In this document: positions 24,341 to 35,644 of the stretch, piece after piece
Layout of the letters: each line of letters starts with the position of its first letter
Position numbering within the stretch: position 1 is the stretch's first letter
NCBI GenBank assembly: GCA_009809945.1
Contig: WTPW01001120.1
Coordinates: 94,130 to 158,129 of the forward strand
Reading direction: 5' to 3'
Source: Gigaspora margarita
Taxonomy: Eukaryota; Glomeromycota; Glomeromycetes; Diversisporales; Gigasporaceae
DNA length: 64,000 nucleotides
Program-made: the position numbers and the translations under genes
Notes under the pieces: model-generated
Databases searched by the model: none
What the model saw: the letters and a program-made list of their open reading frames with translations, nothing else
Told to the model about the DNA's origin: nothing

Positions 24341-25300
24341 CATTACAGTTCTTTTTTTTAATTTTTTTTCATTTAATTTTTATTTTTTTTATTTTTTATA
24401 AACTAAAAACTTTTTTAATTTTTTTTTTTAAATTTGTTTTTTCTATTTTTTTAAATTATTGTTTTTTTTTATTTTAAATTATTTATTTTTTATCATCTTT
24501 TTTTAAATGTTTTTTTATTTATTTTTTTATCGTTTTTTATATTATTTTATATTATTTTTTTATTTTAATTTTTATTTATTTTTTTATTTATTTTTTTTAT
24601 CATTTTTTTATATCATTTTATATTATTTTTTTTTAATGTTTATTTTAATTTTTATTTATTTTTTTATTTATTTATAAAAAAATAAAAAAAAATAATAAAT
24701 AAAAAAAAAATAAAATAAATAAAAAAAAAGAACTGTAATAAATCGTTAAGGATTTTAACACTCTATTTTAGATCATTAAGATTCTTAATTCTAAAATAGA
24801 TTGTTAAGATTCTTAACGATCTATTTATCATTAAGAATTTTAATAATCCTAAAATAGATCATTAAGAATCATAATGATCTATTTTAGATTATTAATAATC
24901 TAAAAATAGACTGTTAAGAATCTTAACAATCTATTTTAGATCATTATGATTCTTAATGATCTATTTATCATTATGAATTTTAATGATCCTAAAATAGATT
25001 ATTAAGAATCTTAACGATCTATTTTAGATTATTAATAATCTAAAAATAGACCATTAAGAATCTTAATGATCTATTTAGATCATTAAGTTTCTAAAATAGA
25101 TCATTAAATAAATAAAAAAAATAATAAATAAATGTTAAAAAAAATAATAATAAAATAAATAAAAAAATGATAAAAAAATAAATAAAAAAATAAATAATTT
25201 AAAATAATTTAAAAAAATAAAAAAAGGATAAAAAAATAATAAAACAAATAAATTAATAAAAATAATAAATAAAAATTTAAAAAAGAATATTTCTAACTAT
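24340..25300. repeat. T-run/A-run foldback around 30-bp palindromic satellite
   Basis: A long T-rich arm (24345-24665) faces an A-rich arm (24666-24735), with attacagttctttttt and aaaaaagaactgtaat as complementary ends. Then come about 370 bp of the palindromic unit 'ctaaaatagatcattaagattcttaatgat' with variants, and another A-rich arm. The same satellite fills 27060-29165. Confidence 0.6.
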
Positions 25301-25394
25301 AACAGTGGTGACCATCACCATCCTTTTGTATAACAAAAAAAAATTTAATTTATTAACATATTTAAAATAACTAATTATACTACAATATATAATT

Positions 25395-25678
25395 TAGGGT
25401 TCTGCAATTTGATTTGATCTTCAAATATTTGAATCAAATATTTGATCAAATTCAAATCAAATTTGACTATATTTGATTTGATCAAATTCAAATCTGGTCA
25501 AATTTGATTTGATTTGACAAATATTTGATTTGATTTGAAAATTACTATTAAAAATTCAAATTCAAATCAAATTCAAATCCAAATATTTGAATCAAATCAA
25601 ATCAAATCAAGATCAATTTGATTTGATCAAATTCAAATTGACCCAATATTTGATTTGATTTGAATTTGAGGAACCCTA
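25395..25678. mobile_element. hAT-type MITE, TTTGATTTGA-rich, copy 2
   Basis: TAGGGTTCTGCAATTTGATT … GAATTTGAGGAACCCTA with the exact 8-bp duplication atataatt (25387-25394, 25679-25686). Differs from the copy at 22403-22682 by only scattered substitutions and small indels, so the family moved recently relative to most elements here. Confidence 0.93.
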
Positions 25679-26389
25679 ATATAATTTTACTTATAATTTT
25701 ACTTAACCAATTAAAAATACGTATTACATATTGTTACACAATTAATATTGCATACTTTTTATTAATAACATCATTTTTATGCAATACGTCTATAATATAT
25801 ATTTATTACAGTTAGTTACTTTGATTATGATCAGCAACACCTGCAGCAAACTCTGTAGTCACTTGCCATAGCTATCGCCTCTGCGTTGCTCAATTTTCCT
25901 AGATACCTAGCACGATCAACTATATTAAACCCAACCCTAACCCTAACTAAATCCCACTAATGACTAGCATGACCTTGGAAGAAGCGCCAAAAGAACAATA
26001 TGCGACGGTTACATACACTGAATAATCTCATTGCCAGAAAAGAAGAGTTAGTCAGTATGTACATAGTACAACAAAAAAAATGGAATACTTATCACTATGC
26101 TGAATATGCTGGTGAATGATTTCAAGATATTGAAAACTTAAAATCCTATTATCTTGCAAGAGAAACACACGATGGCCACCTATTTCGAATGACATAGCAA
26201 ATTATTTCGAATCTGTGTATGCAAACCAAAACTAGCTGAAAAGAGCTGTAACCTAAAATTACCTAAAATAATGAGTTATCCATGTAAAATATTACATTAA
26301 AAACAACAGCAAAAAAAAGCAAACATATCTTTACGCCAATTACCTATAGTTACAGCTTTACGCACCAAATCCAAATGTCTCGAGTCTAA

Positions 26390-26850
26390 CCATGTGACAA
26401 AAAACACCAATGACAAAAACATCAAAATTATTGACTGATAAACCTAAAAGAAGAAAACGCGTAAAGTTAAAATATTAAAAAAATAGTACTGAAGATACTA
26501 GTGATGAAATACGCACTGAAATGGACTAATGCGAACACCAACAATGAAAAGCATGACACCAATAGCAAAAACTATGAAGAAAGACACCTAAAGCAACAAA
26601 AAAGGTTAGTTATCTGAACTGAAATCGGAGAATGCACAATAAGGGAAAACAATGCGATTGCGAAAAAGAAAGAAGCACTGGAATAAAAGACACCAACAAT
26701 GTAAAAAAATTATTAGCATGGACAGCAGCAATAAAGAAAGGCAAAGTACCAACCAGTAGCGAAAGAAATACCAACGACGAAAGAGGCACCAAACTGGACG
26801 ACACCAATGATGCTACCGGTAATGCAAACAAGAAAAAAAAATAAGTGTTA
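26390..26850. repeat. Degenerate minisatellite (gacaccaa-tgacaaaa)
   Basis: Short units of roughly 15-24 bp vary around 'gacaccaatgacaaaaacaat' and 'gaaagacaccaacaacg'. A 70-codon frame on the plus strand (Lys/Asn/Thr-rich) and a hydrophobic one on the minus strand follow the repeat. The theme is the complement of the T/G-rich array at 44160-44830. Confidence 0.5.
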
Positions 26851-27641
26851 ATAACAGATAAGCCTAAAAAAAATACAAAAAAATAAAGAAAAAAATACTT
26901 ATACTTAGATCTGATTGTATAACTAGTGGTGATTATCACCACTGGTTATTTTGATTATATCTCTTTAAAAAAAATTGAAAAAAAACAAATTTTAAAATAG
27001 TTTATAAAAAAATAACGAAAAAATAAAAAATAAACAAAAAAAAATTAAAAAAAAGAATTGTAATAAATCGTTAAGAAACTTAAGGATCTATTTTAGATCA
27101 TTAAGATTCTTAATTCTAAAATAGATCATTAAGATTCTTAACAATATATAAAAAGCATATGCAGATCTTGATTAAACATTGCCCGAGAGAATTACATTAC
27201 AGCATTAAGAATTTTAATGATCCTAAAATAGATCGTTAAGAATCTTAACAATCTATTTTAGATCATTAAGAATCTTAATGATCTAAAATAGAATCTTAAA
27301 AATTCTTAATGATAAATAGATCGTTAAAATTCTTAATGATCTAAAATAGATCATTAAAAAACCTAATGATCTAAAAATAGATTGTTAATATTCTTAACGA
27401 TCTATTTTAGATCATTATTAATCTAAAAATAGACTGTTAAGATTCTTAACGATCTATTTTAGATCATTAAGTTTCTAAAATAAATCATTAGACTATTAAA
27501 AATTAATAATATAAAAATAGATCATTAAGAATCTTAATGATCTATTTTAGATTATTAACTATTAAGTTTCTTAATGATCTAAAATAGATCATTAAGATTC
27601 TTAATAATCTAAAATAGATCATTAAGATTCTTAATGATCTA

Positions 27642-28952
27642 CAGTGGGGCATATTATTATAGACACTTTTGGAGAAGCCATCACTCAAAATCGAGTAAGT
27701 AAATGCATCACAAAATTTTGTCACGTAATCAGCCAATCTCATGGTACAACATATTAAAATTTTGCACAGTTTTGTTAGATTGTGCTAAAGTTATACAAGA
27801 GGTAGTAAAAGTAGCATTTTCAGATTTGTACGAAAATCGATTTTCAGAACTTTTTGAATTTTTTTTTAAAAAAAATTTACAAAAAATTGATTTTTTGCTC
27901 AAATCAGTTCAAATTTCACTCAAATATAGCACAATACCCAGATCATGCTACACAATATAAAAAAAAGTATATCCATATGACCGATTGGCATAAATGTGCA
28001 TTTTAATTTTTTTTTACTACAAAAAATAGGCGTAAAAAAAGATTTAACAGAAAATCAGCGAGGAGATATAATTTATGGACACCAAAGAGGTGATTTGCTT
28101 CGTACAATTGCAGCTGCAGCTAGGGTTGTTGTAAAAGTTCTGTGGGGAATGTCATAAAGCAGTACAGTAAGTTGGACACAGAAATGCAAAAAAAAGAACT
28201 GGTTAACTGAAAATTTTAACACCTTCAAATCTTGAAAACCTTAAAGACTTAGTTACAAATGGCAACTGCCGTCTCAGCCTTACAAAAATGACAAGCCTAC
28301 ATAATTGTTAAAGCAAAAAAAACAATTTCTGAGAGAACCATGTGCCATTCTTTGCACAGTTTGGGCTTGTTCATATCACTCCCAAAAGCCTCTTATCACG
28401 GCTAAGGATATGGTAAAAAGGTATAATTGGATGCTTGAACATTAGTATTGGTCTGTCTGGCACTTTAAACGTGTGTTGTGGTCGGATGAGATCTATGTAT
28501 ATCTTTTATTGGGTTCCCCTAGCTGTGTATGGCACGAACCAAATGAAAAATAGGAAATTGATTGCATTGGTAGTAGCATAAAAAATCATAGTATGAAACA
28601 ATATCAGAACTTTGTTGTAAACGGGTCGCCAGTGTCCCCAATCGGATTGATGCTTGTATATTAGCAGATGGTGGACCTGGCAAATATTAGAATATAGTTT
28701 TTTTTTATAATAAAATGTAAACAAGAAAAAGGAAAAGAAAAAATGTAAAATTTTGACTTTTGTACAAATAAAAAAATTGAATTTTTGGAATTTTTTGAAT
28801 AACTTCAGTACAATCTAGCAAAACTGCATAAAATTTTAATATGTTGTACTATGAGATCAGCTGGTCATGTGATATAAATTTCATGCTATACTTACTTACC
28901 AATTTTGATTGATGGCTCCTCCAAAAGTGTCCATAATAATATGTCCCTACTG
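27642..28952 (+). mobile_element. Tc1/mariner element with dead transposase
   Basis: Inverted ends of about 60 bp (CAGTGGGGCATATTATTATA…, with matching CTCCAAAAGTGTCCATAATA at the far side) are flanked by TA (27640-27641, 28953-28954). About 1.3 kb long, the usual Tc1 size. The interior keeps transposase traces on the plus strand: LTENQRGDIIYGHQRGD (helix-turn-helix region, near 28045) and VLWSDEIY near 28478, the second catalytic-Asp region of a DDE transposase. Stops and frameshifts separate them, so it is inactive. Confidence 0.88.
28040..28690 (+). pseudogene. Tc1-type transposase pseudogene
   Basis: Fragments in different frames: the N-terminal HTH-like 'LTENQRG…LLRTIAAAARVVVKV', a middle ISERTM piece, and 'WHFKRVLWSDE' ahead of a Trp-rich 'CVWHEPNE' tail. 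The last two resemble the segment before and around the second catalytic Asp. The terminal acidic residue cannot be placed with confidence. Multiple stops. Confidence 0.7.
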
Positions 28953-29225
28953 TATTTAGATTGTTAAGAATCTTAATAATCTATTTAGATCATTAAGAAT
29001 CTTAATAATATAGAAATAGATTGTTAAGATTCTTAATGATCTATTTTAAATTATTAAGTTTCTTAATAATCTAAATAGATTATTAAGATTCTTAACGATC
29101 TAAATAGATCTTTAAGATTCTTAACAATCTAAATAGATCATTAAGATTCTTAACAATTTATTATAGTTTTTTTTCTGTTTATTTATTTATTTATTTTTTT
29201 ATTTATTTTTTATTTTTTTTTGTTT

Positions 29226-30487
29226 ATTTTCGCACAGTTGTGCATTCTACGTGCATCATATAAAAATAATAATCATCGTAGAAGCATAGTTGAAAATCTA
29301 TTTGATTGGTTGTCGATCATTAAAATTTTATTGGCTCCTTATAGGTAATAGCATATACCAGTATGATCATGTTGAATGTGTAATATAAAATATGTAGAGT
29401 GATGGTTGGAATTGACTTTATCTATATCGCCTATGTGGATTTTTGCAGAATCCATTCTTGGTAAAGATAATAATTTTTATTTGTTTATTTTTAGAAAGAG
29501 TTAAGATTTTTACATACTATATATGGTTATTGTGAGTTCATATGCTAATTACTAATTATGATACAAATCTGGTGTCATGATTATTAATTATGATGTAATA
29601 ATATTAATGATATTAATTTTAAATTTTACCAATTGTTTTTTATTTAAAGTTCTAATTTCGGCTTGTAAATTAGTTATTTTAGTAGTTTGCAAAGAGTTTT
29701 GAACATGGTCTCATCTTTTGTTATTCACACAAAATAGTTTCGCTTATAAATTGTTATATAAAAGATCCTTCTAAATAGTGACCTACCAGATATTAAACCC
29801 ATATGCAGATCTCAAGACCTTCATTGAAATGCAATTCCAAAGTATGTATGTATTTCAAATTTTTACTTTCAATGATACAAACTCTCAACCATGTACTAGA
29901 CCTCAGGTCCACTATAGGTTTTAAAATTTGTGGGGTGTAATAGACCCAACTATTTATACAGTAGTTTTGATTGCTTCAAACACATTACATTTTACCAATA
30001 CTCTTTTCACTGACAAGTCTATTATACAGTATCAATAATAAGTTTACGAATAAGTTTAGTTCATAGATGATATATTTTGCCAATACCTCATTTTGCAAAA
30101 TAATTCTAGTCAATATAGTAAGGATCAAGTATAGTATGAGCTATTGATGAAATGTGCTCTTTATAAAATTACTTGTCTGTGAATAAAATCATCTGTAAAA
30201 ATAAGCTTGTTAGTACATGAGTATCAATTAATGTGGTGTCTTTAAAGTATTTGTCAGTAAAATAATGACCCATCATATTTAACTTGTTCATAAAAAGTGT
30301 CAAAATTTACAGATTTTGTGATGAAAAATTATCAGAATCCACGATAATTCGAAGCTTTGTCAATTGCAAAAATGGATAATCAAATCTTCAATTTATTATT
30401 TCAATCTTCATGACTTTTTAAGCCATGTATCTGGTATTTTCAAGTAAATATTATAACATATGATCGTTGAAATCGAATTACTATATA
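29226..30487. other. A+T-rich, no gene seen
   Basis: Loose repeats such as 'aataagcttgttag' and 'gccaatac' but no coding, RNA or transposon signature that I can support. Confidence 0.45.
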
Positions 30488-30648
30488 AGTGCTGCCAAAG
30501 AAAAAAGACCATTCAGACTTTCAATTATATTTTGTGTACAGTTAGCTGTCTATAGAAAATTTATCATCATTATAGATTTTCCATAGATGGTTAACTGTAC
30601 ACAAAATATGATTGAAGTCCGAATGGTCTTTTTACCTTAGCAGCACTC
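30488..30648. repeat. Long hairpin / MITE-like palindrome
   Basis: agtgctgccaaag … accttagcagcact with arms of about 75 bp that pair nearly throughout (gaccattcagactt, attttgtgtacagtta, tctatagaaaat and their complements). The loop is near 30567. A similar 'gtacacaaaatatgatt' phrase recurs at 58718 inside a hAT element. Confidence 0.65.
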
Positions 30649-30746
30649 ATATTATGATGAAGTTCTTAAAGGTAATATATTGTCACTTAATCAGTTATTA
30701 ATAAATGATGCAAGGACCTCTTCTTTGGTGATTAGGCACTGCAAGG

Positions 30747-32897
30747 TAGAGGTCTTAGCTGGGTCAGGTCTGACCCGGGTCAGAAAAAACCTGGGTTGGG
30801 TCAGACCTGGGTCAGAAAAAACCTGGGTCAGGTCAGACCCAGGTCAGACCTGGGTTAATGATGGGTGACACATGATGAAACAAAAATAATTAATTAATTA
30901 ATAAAAAAGTATTCAACTGATAAAAAGAACTTCGTACGTACAATTTTTACAGGCAAATTTCTTGTAATCTAGAAGATATGATAAGGCTATTGAGTGGATT
31001 CCTTTTAATAAATTAGAAAATATAATAACAAAAACAGATTGAAATCTTTCTTACAGTTCTACAAACTCTAGTAGTAAAAAATTTTTAGCAGTTTGGGTAG
31101 ATGGGATGCGATTAGTTTCTAAAGATAATGGATGATGCATACAATCGCGTACACTACCATGCACTATGACACATAAAACTATACCCAGTTCAGAAATAAA
31201 TTTTTTTTAGAGGTAGTATATTTATGAATATACAATTACTTTAATTAATCAATTATATTTACATTTATTTCTAACATTAATAACATACAGCTAAATTGTA
31301 ATTTGAAATTATTTGAATTTACACAAAACCCAACCACCTCTGAATATATGATAGTATTTGATGGCTTTTATTCTGAAAGATATCCTCATAATGAACTGTG
31401 CCCATATTGTAATCAATATAAGACATCTCCAACCTGGTGTCAAACATGTGATCCCATTAGAATAACACAAGGATGGACAAGTAGAAATAGCAATATCGAT
31501 AATTATATTAAAAAATCTCAACTTAAAGATACAAGAAATGATGAGATTATTGAGCAGATTCCCTTCAATAAACTAGTAAACATGCAGAAAATTATTGAAA
31601 ATGACTTAAATGCAAAATCCTCCAATAGTGATGTACTATTACGCATACCTCAATGTAAAGTTACACTTATAACATTCTCCAATTTACAAATGACTCCTAT
31701 TGATTTTTTAAAAGAAGTAAGTTTAAGTTGTATTTTAATGTATATACTGTAATTTTATTAATATATTTTTATTTATATAAATTATATCACATTTGTTGAA
31801 GGCTGAAGAATATGTACTATCAGCTTTTAAATATAAATTATTTGGATTTACACAAAATCCATCCACCTATGAATTTATAATAGTAATTGATGAGTTTTAT
31901 CGTACAAGATCCCGTTCTAATGGGAAATGCGCACAATGTAAGAGATACAACACTTCTCCATCTTGGAATCAAACATGGATTCTGAAAAAATAACACAGGG
32001 ATGGACCAGTAAAAATAACGAGATCGATAATTATATTAAAAATTCACAACTTAAGGCTACAAGATATAACAAGGTTATTGAGTGGATTCCTTTAATAAAT
32101 TAAAAATCATACAGGAAATTAGTAAAGCAGACTCAAGTACAAAGTTTTTAGCAGTCTGGATAGATGGTATATGATTAGTTTATAAAGATAATGGAGATTA
32201 TATAAAATCACGTACACCACCGTCTACTTGTTGCAGTTGCAACTTTTTACAGTCCACAAATAAAATCTCTTGACTTTTTAAAAAATATAGGTTTAAGTTA
32301 ACATTTTTTAGATATAACCTTAATTAAACAATTTATATTACAAAGGTTTATTATATTTAATCATATACAGTGATACTAAAATAGAGTGTATTGTTGCATA
32401 TGTATTTTTTGAGATGCAAAGTTACGTTAGATCATAAGGCTCTATATAATGCGAATTTATAGATTTTAACTAAGATTTTAACGTTTTATGCCAAACTCCC
32501 ATGGCAGAGCCATGGATCTTATTTAAGATAAGTATGGATGAAGTTTACAATTAGCTAATTTGTAAAAATTTATATATATATAGGCAAAATCTGATTAAGA
32601 ATCAATATGTAGTATCTTAATTAGATATATTATCAATAATAAAGATAAAAATTTTTTATCATGCGGTATCATACGCATTTTATATATCATGCGCATTTTA
32701 TTATAAAATGTGCATTTTTTGCCAAAATCGTTGTGTCACCAATTATTAACCCGGGTTCAACACGGGGTGGGTTGGGTCGGTCAGACCTGGGTCGGGTTTG
32801 ACATGAGGTGGGTCAGACCCGAGTCAGGTTTTGATCCAAGTGGGTCTAACCCGGGTCAGGCCCAAACTCGACCCAACCCGACCCATTAAGACCCCTA
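30747..32897. mobile_element. Pack-type hAT element carrying kinase-gene fragments
   Basis: The ends TAGAGGTCTTAGCTGGGTC and GACCCATTAAGACCCCTA are inverted, with the exact 8-bp duplication ctgcaagg (30739-30746, 32898-32905). Both subterminal zones are crowded with GGGTCAGACCTGGGTC variants (30762-30865 and 32750-32885). Instead of a transposase, the interior holds three degenerate tandem copies of part of a glomeromycete protein-kinase gene (about 30975-32300) with intron-like joints preserved, which points to capture of genomic DNA and later amplification. Confidence 0.88.
30975..32300 (+). pseudogene. Triplicated fragment of a glomeromycete protein kinase
   Basis: The repeat unit, in order: a zinc-ribbon CPYC…WCQTC (31398-31450), WTSRNSNIDNYIKKSQ, (I)EQIPFNKL, a short N-lobe remnant …AVWIDG, an FLKE helix-C remnant, a gtaagt…ttgaag intron-like break (31714-31800), and a hinge segment LFGFTQNPSTYEF. 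Unit 1 is partial (about 30975-31200), unit 2 is the best preserved (within 31303-31752), and unit 3 (31795-32295) has several stops. The unit stops at the hinge, so catalytic HRD and DFG motifs are absent and no kinase activity is possible. The parent family is recognised by its characteristic N-terminal signature; this is inference from memory of that family. Confidence 0.65.
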
Positions 32898-32957
32898 CTG
32901 CAAGGCCTTACACGTTGAGTGATTAGACTCTGAGACTAAAAAAGACAAGCAGGGACC

Positions 32958-33551
32958 AGGACCCCGAACAATCTATGTAATGTCATATTTGAAAAATCGC
33001 TAACAGAGGGCCATTTTTTTAAAAGGTTATATTTGAAAAGTAGGTATTGGGTAAAAAGGTTATATTTGAAAACGGATAATAGGCAAATTGAGTATATTTA
33101 AAAAAATGGTAACAGAGTAATTTTTTCAAATGTTATATTTGAAAAGTGGTAACAGGAATAGTAAGCGTTTGGATCAGGTTTTTTTTTTTTTNNNNNNNNN
33201 NNNNNNNNNNNNNNNNNNNNNNNNNNNNNNNNNNNNNNNNNNNNNNNNNNNNNNNNNNNNNNNNNNNNNNNNNNNNNNNNNNNNNNNNNNNNNNNNNNNN
33301 NNNNNNNNNNNNNNNNNNNNNNNNNNNNNNNNNNNNAGAGAGCGTTAGTTCTATTTTTTTATTTTTTTTTATAGATAGTGTTGTTTCGAAAATATATTTT
33401 GAAAGCTTACATTTTGAAAATTGGGAACCGATACCAAAGTTGGTATCTGATGTTTGAAATGCAGCTAATATATACCAAAGTAAAACTGCTAACAGAAAAA
33501 ATTTTTACTATGATCCTCAAATATAACCTTACATAGATTATTCGGGGTCCT
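32958..33551. mobile_element. MITE with AGGACCCCGAA ends, contains assembly gap
   Basis: AGGACCCCGAACAATCTATG and the inverse of TAGATTATTCGGGGTCCT are flanked by cagggacc (32950-32957) and caggaacc (33552-33559), an 8-bp duplication with one mismatch. The interior repeats 'ggttatatttgaaaa'. It is related to 17035-17484. A poly-T run and 145 unknown bases lie in the middle. Confidence 0.75.
33192..33336. other. Assembly gap (145 N)
   Basis: A run of N between a T12 tract and agagag. Frames called across it are artefacts. The gap probably reflects a collapsed low-complexity or hairpin centre of the surrounding MITE. A separate single N is at 53256. Confidence 0.99.
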
Positions 33552-33559
33552 CAGGAACC

Positions 33560-34384
33560 CGTATCTGTAAGAAACTCTGTAGTAAGTATAGAGATGTGCC
33601 ATATGCATTATGTAGACAATGTTGCGTTCTACGTAATGCTGCATAATACGGTGCAAGTTGTCTAAAATTTAAAAATGCACATAGAAATTATTATGTAATT
33701 TTAATCTATGTCATTTTATCAATAATCACTTTATAGACATTTATTTCTATCAAAATTAATAGCCTGTGAAATCCAATAAAAATAAATCTACCAGGTCTGT
33801 TTTGACTATATAAATCTAATAGTTTATATTTTTGAATCTGATAACCTCTCAGTAATAATACAAGTCTATTCACTACATATAGGTTTTGAGAAGTCCATAG
33901 TATATTATACAGAATTACACAATGCATCATGCTGCATTATGTAATATAAACTTGCATTTGCACATCTTTAGGCAAACAACATGAGAACCTACTAGGCTCC
34001 CTAACAATAACAGTACAAGGGGCCCTTCATTTGATACTCAGTACTGATAGACTGTAAAAATTTTTTTTGGTGAATAAGCTTTATGGCCATAAGTGGTGTG
34101 GAGTCCGGAACGGGCCGGTCAATACACTCTGGACCTATTGATAACTCTAACAAATAATGAAATAGTTTCATCATGATAAAAAAACCATTTCATTAGGCAA
34201 CCTTTAATTGACAAATAACGAAACCCATGACAACAAAATACATGACGAAAAATGAAATACACAATGAATCATAGAATTTATATGTAATATATAGAATTTT
34301 GACATAATGATAAGGAAAGTAAAAATACGTTTCTTTTAGAAACTTGTGCATAATCATACTAGTTCTGCATAGCATCATGCACTG
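33560..34384. other. A+T-rich, no gene seen
   Basis: Contains a short palindromic patch (tgcattatgtagacaatg … tgcattatgtaat, 33605-33945) built from tgcataat and gcattatg. Frames on the minus strand lack any protein character. Confidence 0.45.
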
Positions 34385-34925
34385 CACAACTACCCTAATG
34401 ATTGTATGCAATAGAGATTATAGACATGCATGTGATAGAGATTATAGATACATATGCATACTGCAGAGATTATAAGATATATGTGAGAGTAAATAGAGGA
34501 ATCTCAGTGCGATGCCTGATTATAATCTGGCTTCCATCTCTCCCACCCTTTTTCATTCATTGCACCTAGTGCCTTGTTTGTTGTCATGTAGAACAAGTTG
34601 AATGCACCGCACTATAGCGTGGGCTAGAGCTCGCTATTTTATATTGATGTTGTCATATATGCTCTGCACTATAGCATGGACTAGAACTCACTATTTTATA
34701 TTAATGTTGTCATGTATGTGCCACACCATAGCATGGGCTCAAACTCTTTGTTATAAAAATTGATATTGTATGTACTGAGTTGAATGCACTGCACCATAGC
34801 ATAGGCTTGAACTCGCTGTTATAAAAATTGATGTTGTATATAATGAGTTAAATGTGCACAACATAAGCGTGAGCTTGAACTCACTATTAAAAAAGAAAAA
34901 AAAAGTAGAATGTGCCACACCTTAG
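34385..34925 (+). repeat. Dispersed repeat with internal ~65-70-bp tandem array
   Basis: The first part (agagattatagacatgcatgtgatagag … cataatctggcttc) also occurs at about 50355-50640 in the same orientation. From about 34590 a unit like 'gaatgcaccgcactatagcgtgggctagagctcgctattttatattgatgttgt' repeats about five times with divergence. An A-rich run then leads to 'tagaatgtgccacaccttagtattg', again shared with 50610. Likely a retroposon family with a variable-number tail repeat. Confidence 0.55.
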
Positions 34926-34972
34926 TATTGTGAACAAGCCAAAAAAGGCTGTGGACAGCCAAAATGTACAAT
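34925..34972 (-). mobile_element. Severed end of the TGTCCA-type hAT MITE
   Basis: The sequence caagccaaaaaaggctgtgg … gtacaatactg is the near-exact reverse complement of the first 50 bases of the element at 784-1063. The rest of the element is missing. It shows that the family had at least one further copy here. Confidence 0.75.
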
Positions 34973-35103
34973 ACTGCCCTCTACCCTTAAGAGTTAGTTT
35001 ACAAAACCAATGTAGGGAGGGCATTAATAAAGTATTAATTTTAAGGTTATGTAATGCACGAAAATTAATAATATATTTAAAGGAGCAATGACAATGTTGA
35101 TAC

Positions 35104-35644
35104 GAGTGTTCAAATCTGATTAAGCTAGCCACTTAGCCGGCAGCTTAGCTGCTTGGCCAGCTGATAGTTTGCCTAGCTAGCTAATAATGGCTAATAATGC
35201 CAATTCCTAAATTTTATAGTGTAACTAATATAGGCTTTCTTTAATTATACAAGATTTTTTCAACTTAGAAACATGTATTAATTTTCAGTTTTATCGCAAT
35301 GGATCGATCTCTATCTTAGTTCAGAACAGAAAAAAGCAATAAATTATAATTATTTAAATTAATTATTGATTTATGCAAGTACAAAAGATAGTCTAAGCTG
35401 ATCAAATCAGCTAATTAGTCAGCTAATAGTTTCATTAGTTAGCGAACTATTAATCTATCTTTATTGGGTGCCTTTATGTTAAGGAAAACTTTTTATTATA
35501 AATTTTGGTTGTAGAACCAACTTTTAATATTAAGTATGTAGCTCCTATTTTTGGATCAGCACTATACTATCAGCTAAGCCATTAAGCCATTAAAAATTTA
35601 ACGGCTTAGCCTAGCTATAAAAATTTAATCAGCTTGTAACACTA
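35104..35644. mobile_element. hAT-type MITE, TTAGCTGGC-rich
   Basis: Inverted ends (GAGTGTTCAAATCTGATTAA and the complement of TTAATCAGCTTGTAACACTA) are flanked by the exact 8-bp duplication gttgatac (35096-35103, 35645-35652). Subterminal repeats are ttagc/gctaa/agctagc. A related end without its partner lies at about 56690-56783. Confidence 0.85.

Larger units (their letters stand above)
25303..26952. mobile_element. Possible element with CAGTGGTGA…TCACCACTG ends
   Basis: cagtggtgaccatcacca (about 25306) and tggtgattatcaccactg (about 26930) are inverted and each nearly palindromic, and both are next to ttgtataac-like sequence. Between them lie a hAT MITE, about 700 bp of unique-looking DNA (25690-26390) with no gene, and a minisatellite. 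No target duplication was recognised, so a mobile origin is only likely. Confidence 0.4.
27060..29165. repeat. Palindromic 30-bp satellite array with inserted Tc1 relic
   Basis: The units read 'ctaaaatagatcattaagattcttaatgat' and variants. Each unit is self-complementary, so the array can fold in many registers. The array is flanked by an A-rich arm (26960-27055, ending …aaaaaagaattgtaat) and a T-rich arm (29160-29220). It is interrupted at 27640-28954 by a TA-flanked Tc1/mariner relic, with satellite resuming on the far side. Confidence 0.75.

Noticed and set aside
25930..25955. Telomere-like aaccctaaccctaac
   Set aside because: Only two to three units inside unique DNA; too short for a telomere or a convincing interstitial telomeric tract.
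24735..29165. CRISPR array
   Set aside because: Units are contiguous and palindromic with no unique spacers; a satellite in a eukaryotic setting.
33130..33457. Frames of 72 and 103 codons spanning the N gap
   Set aside because: Most residues are X from unknown bases; artefact.
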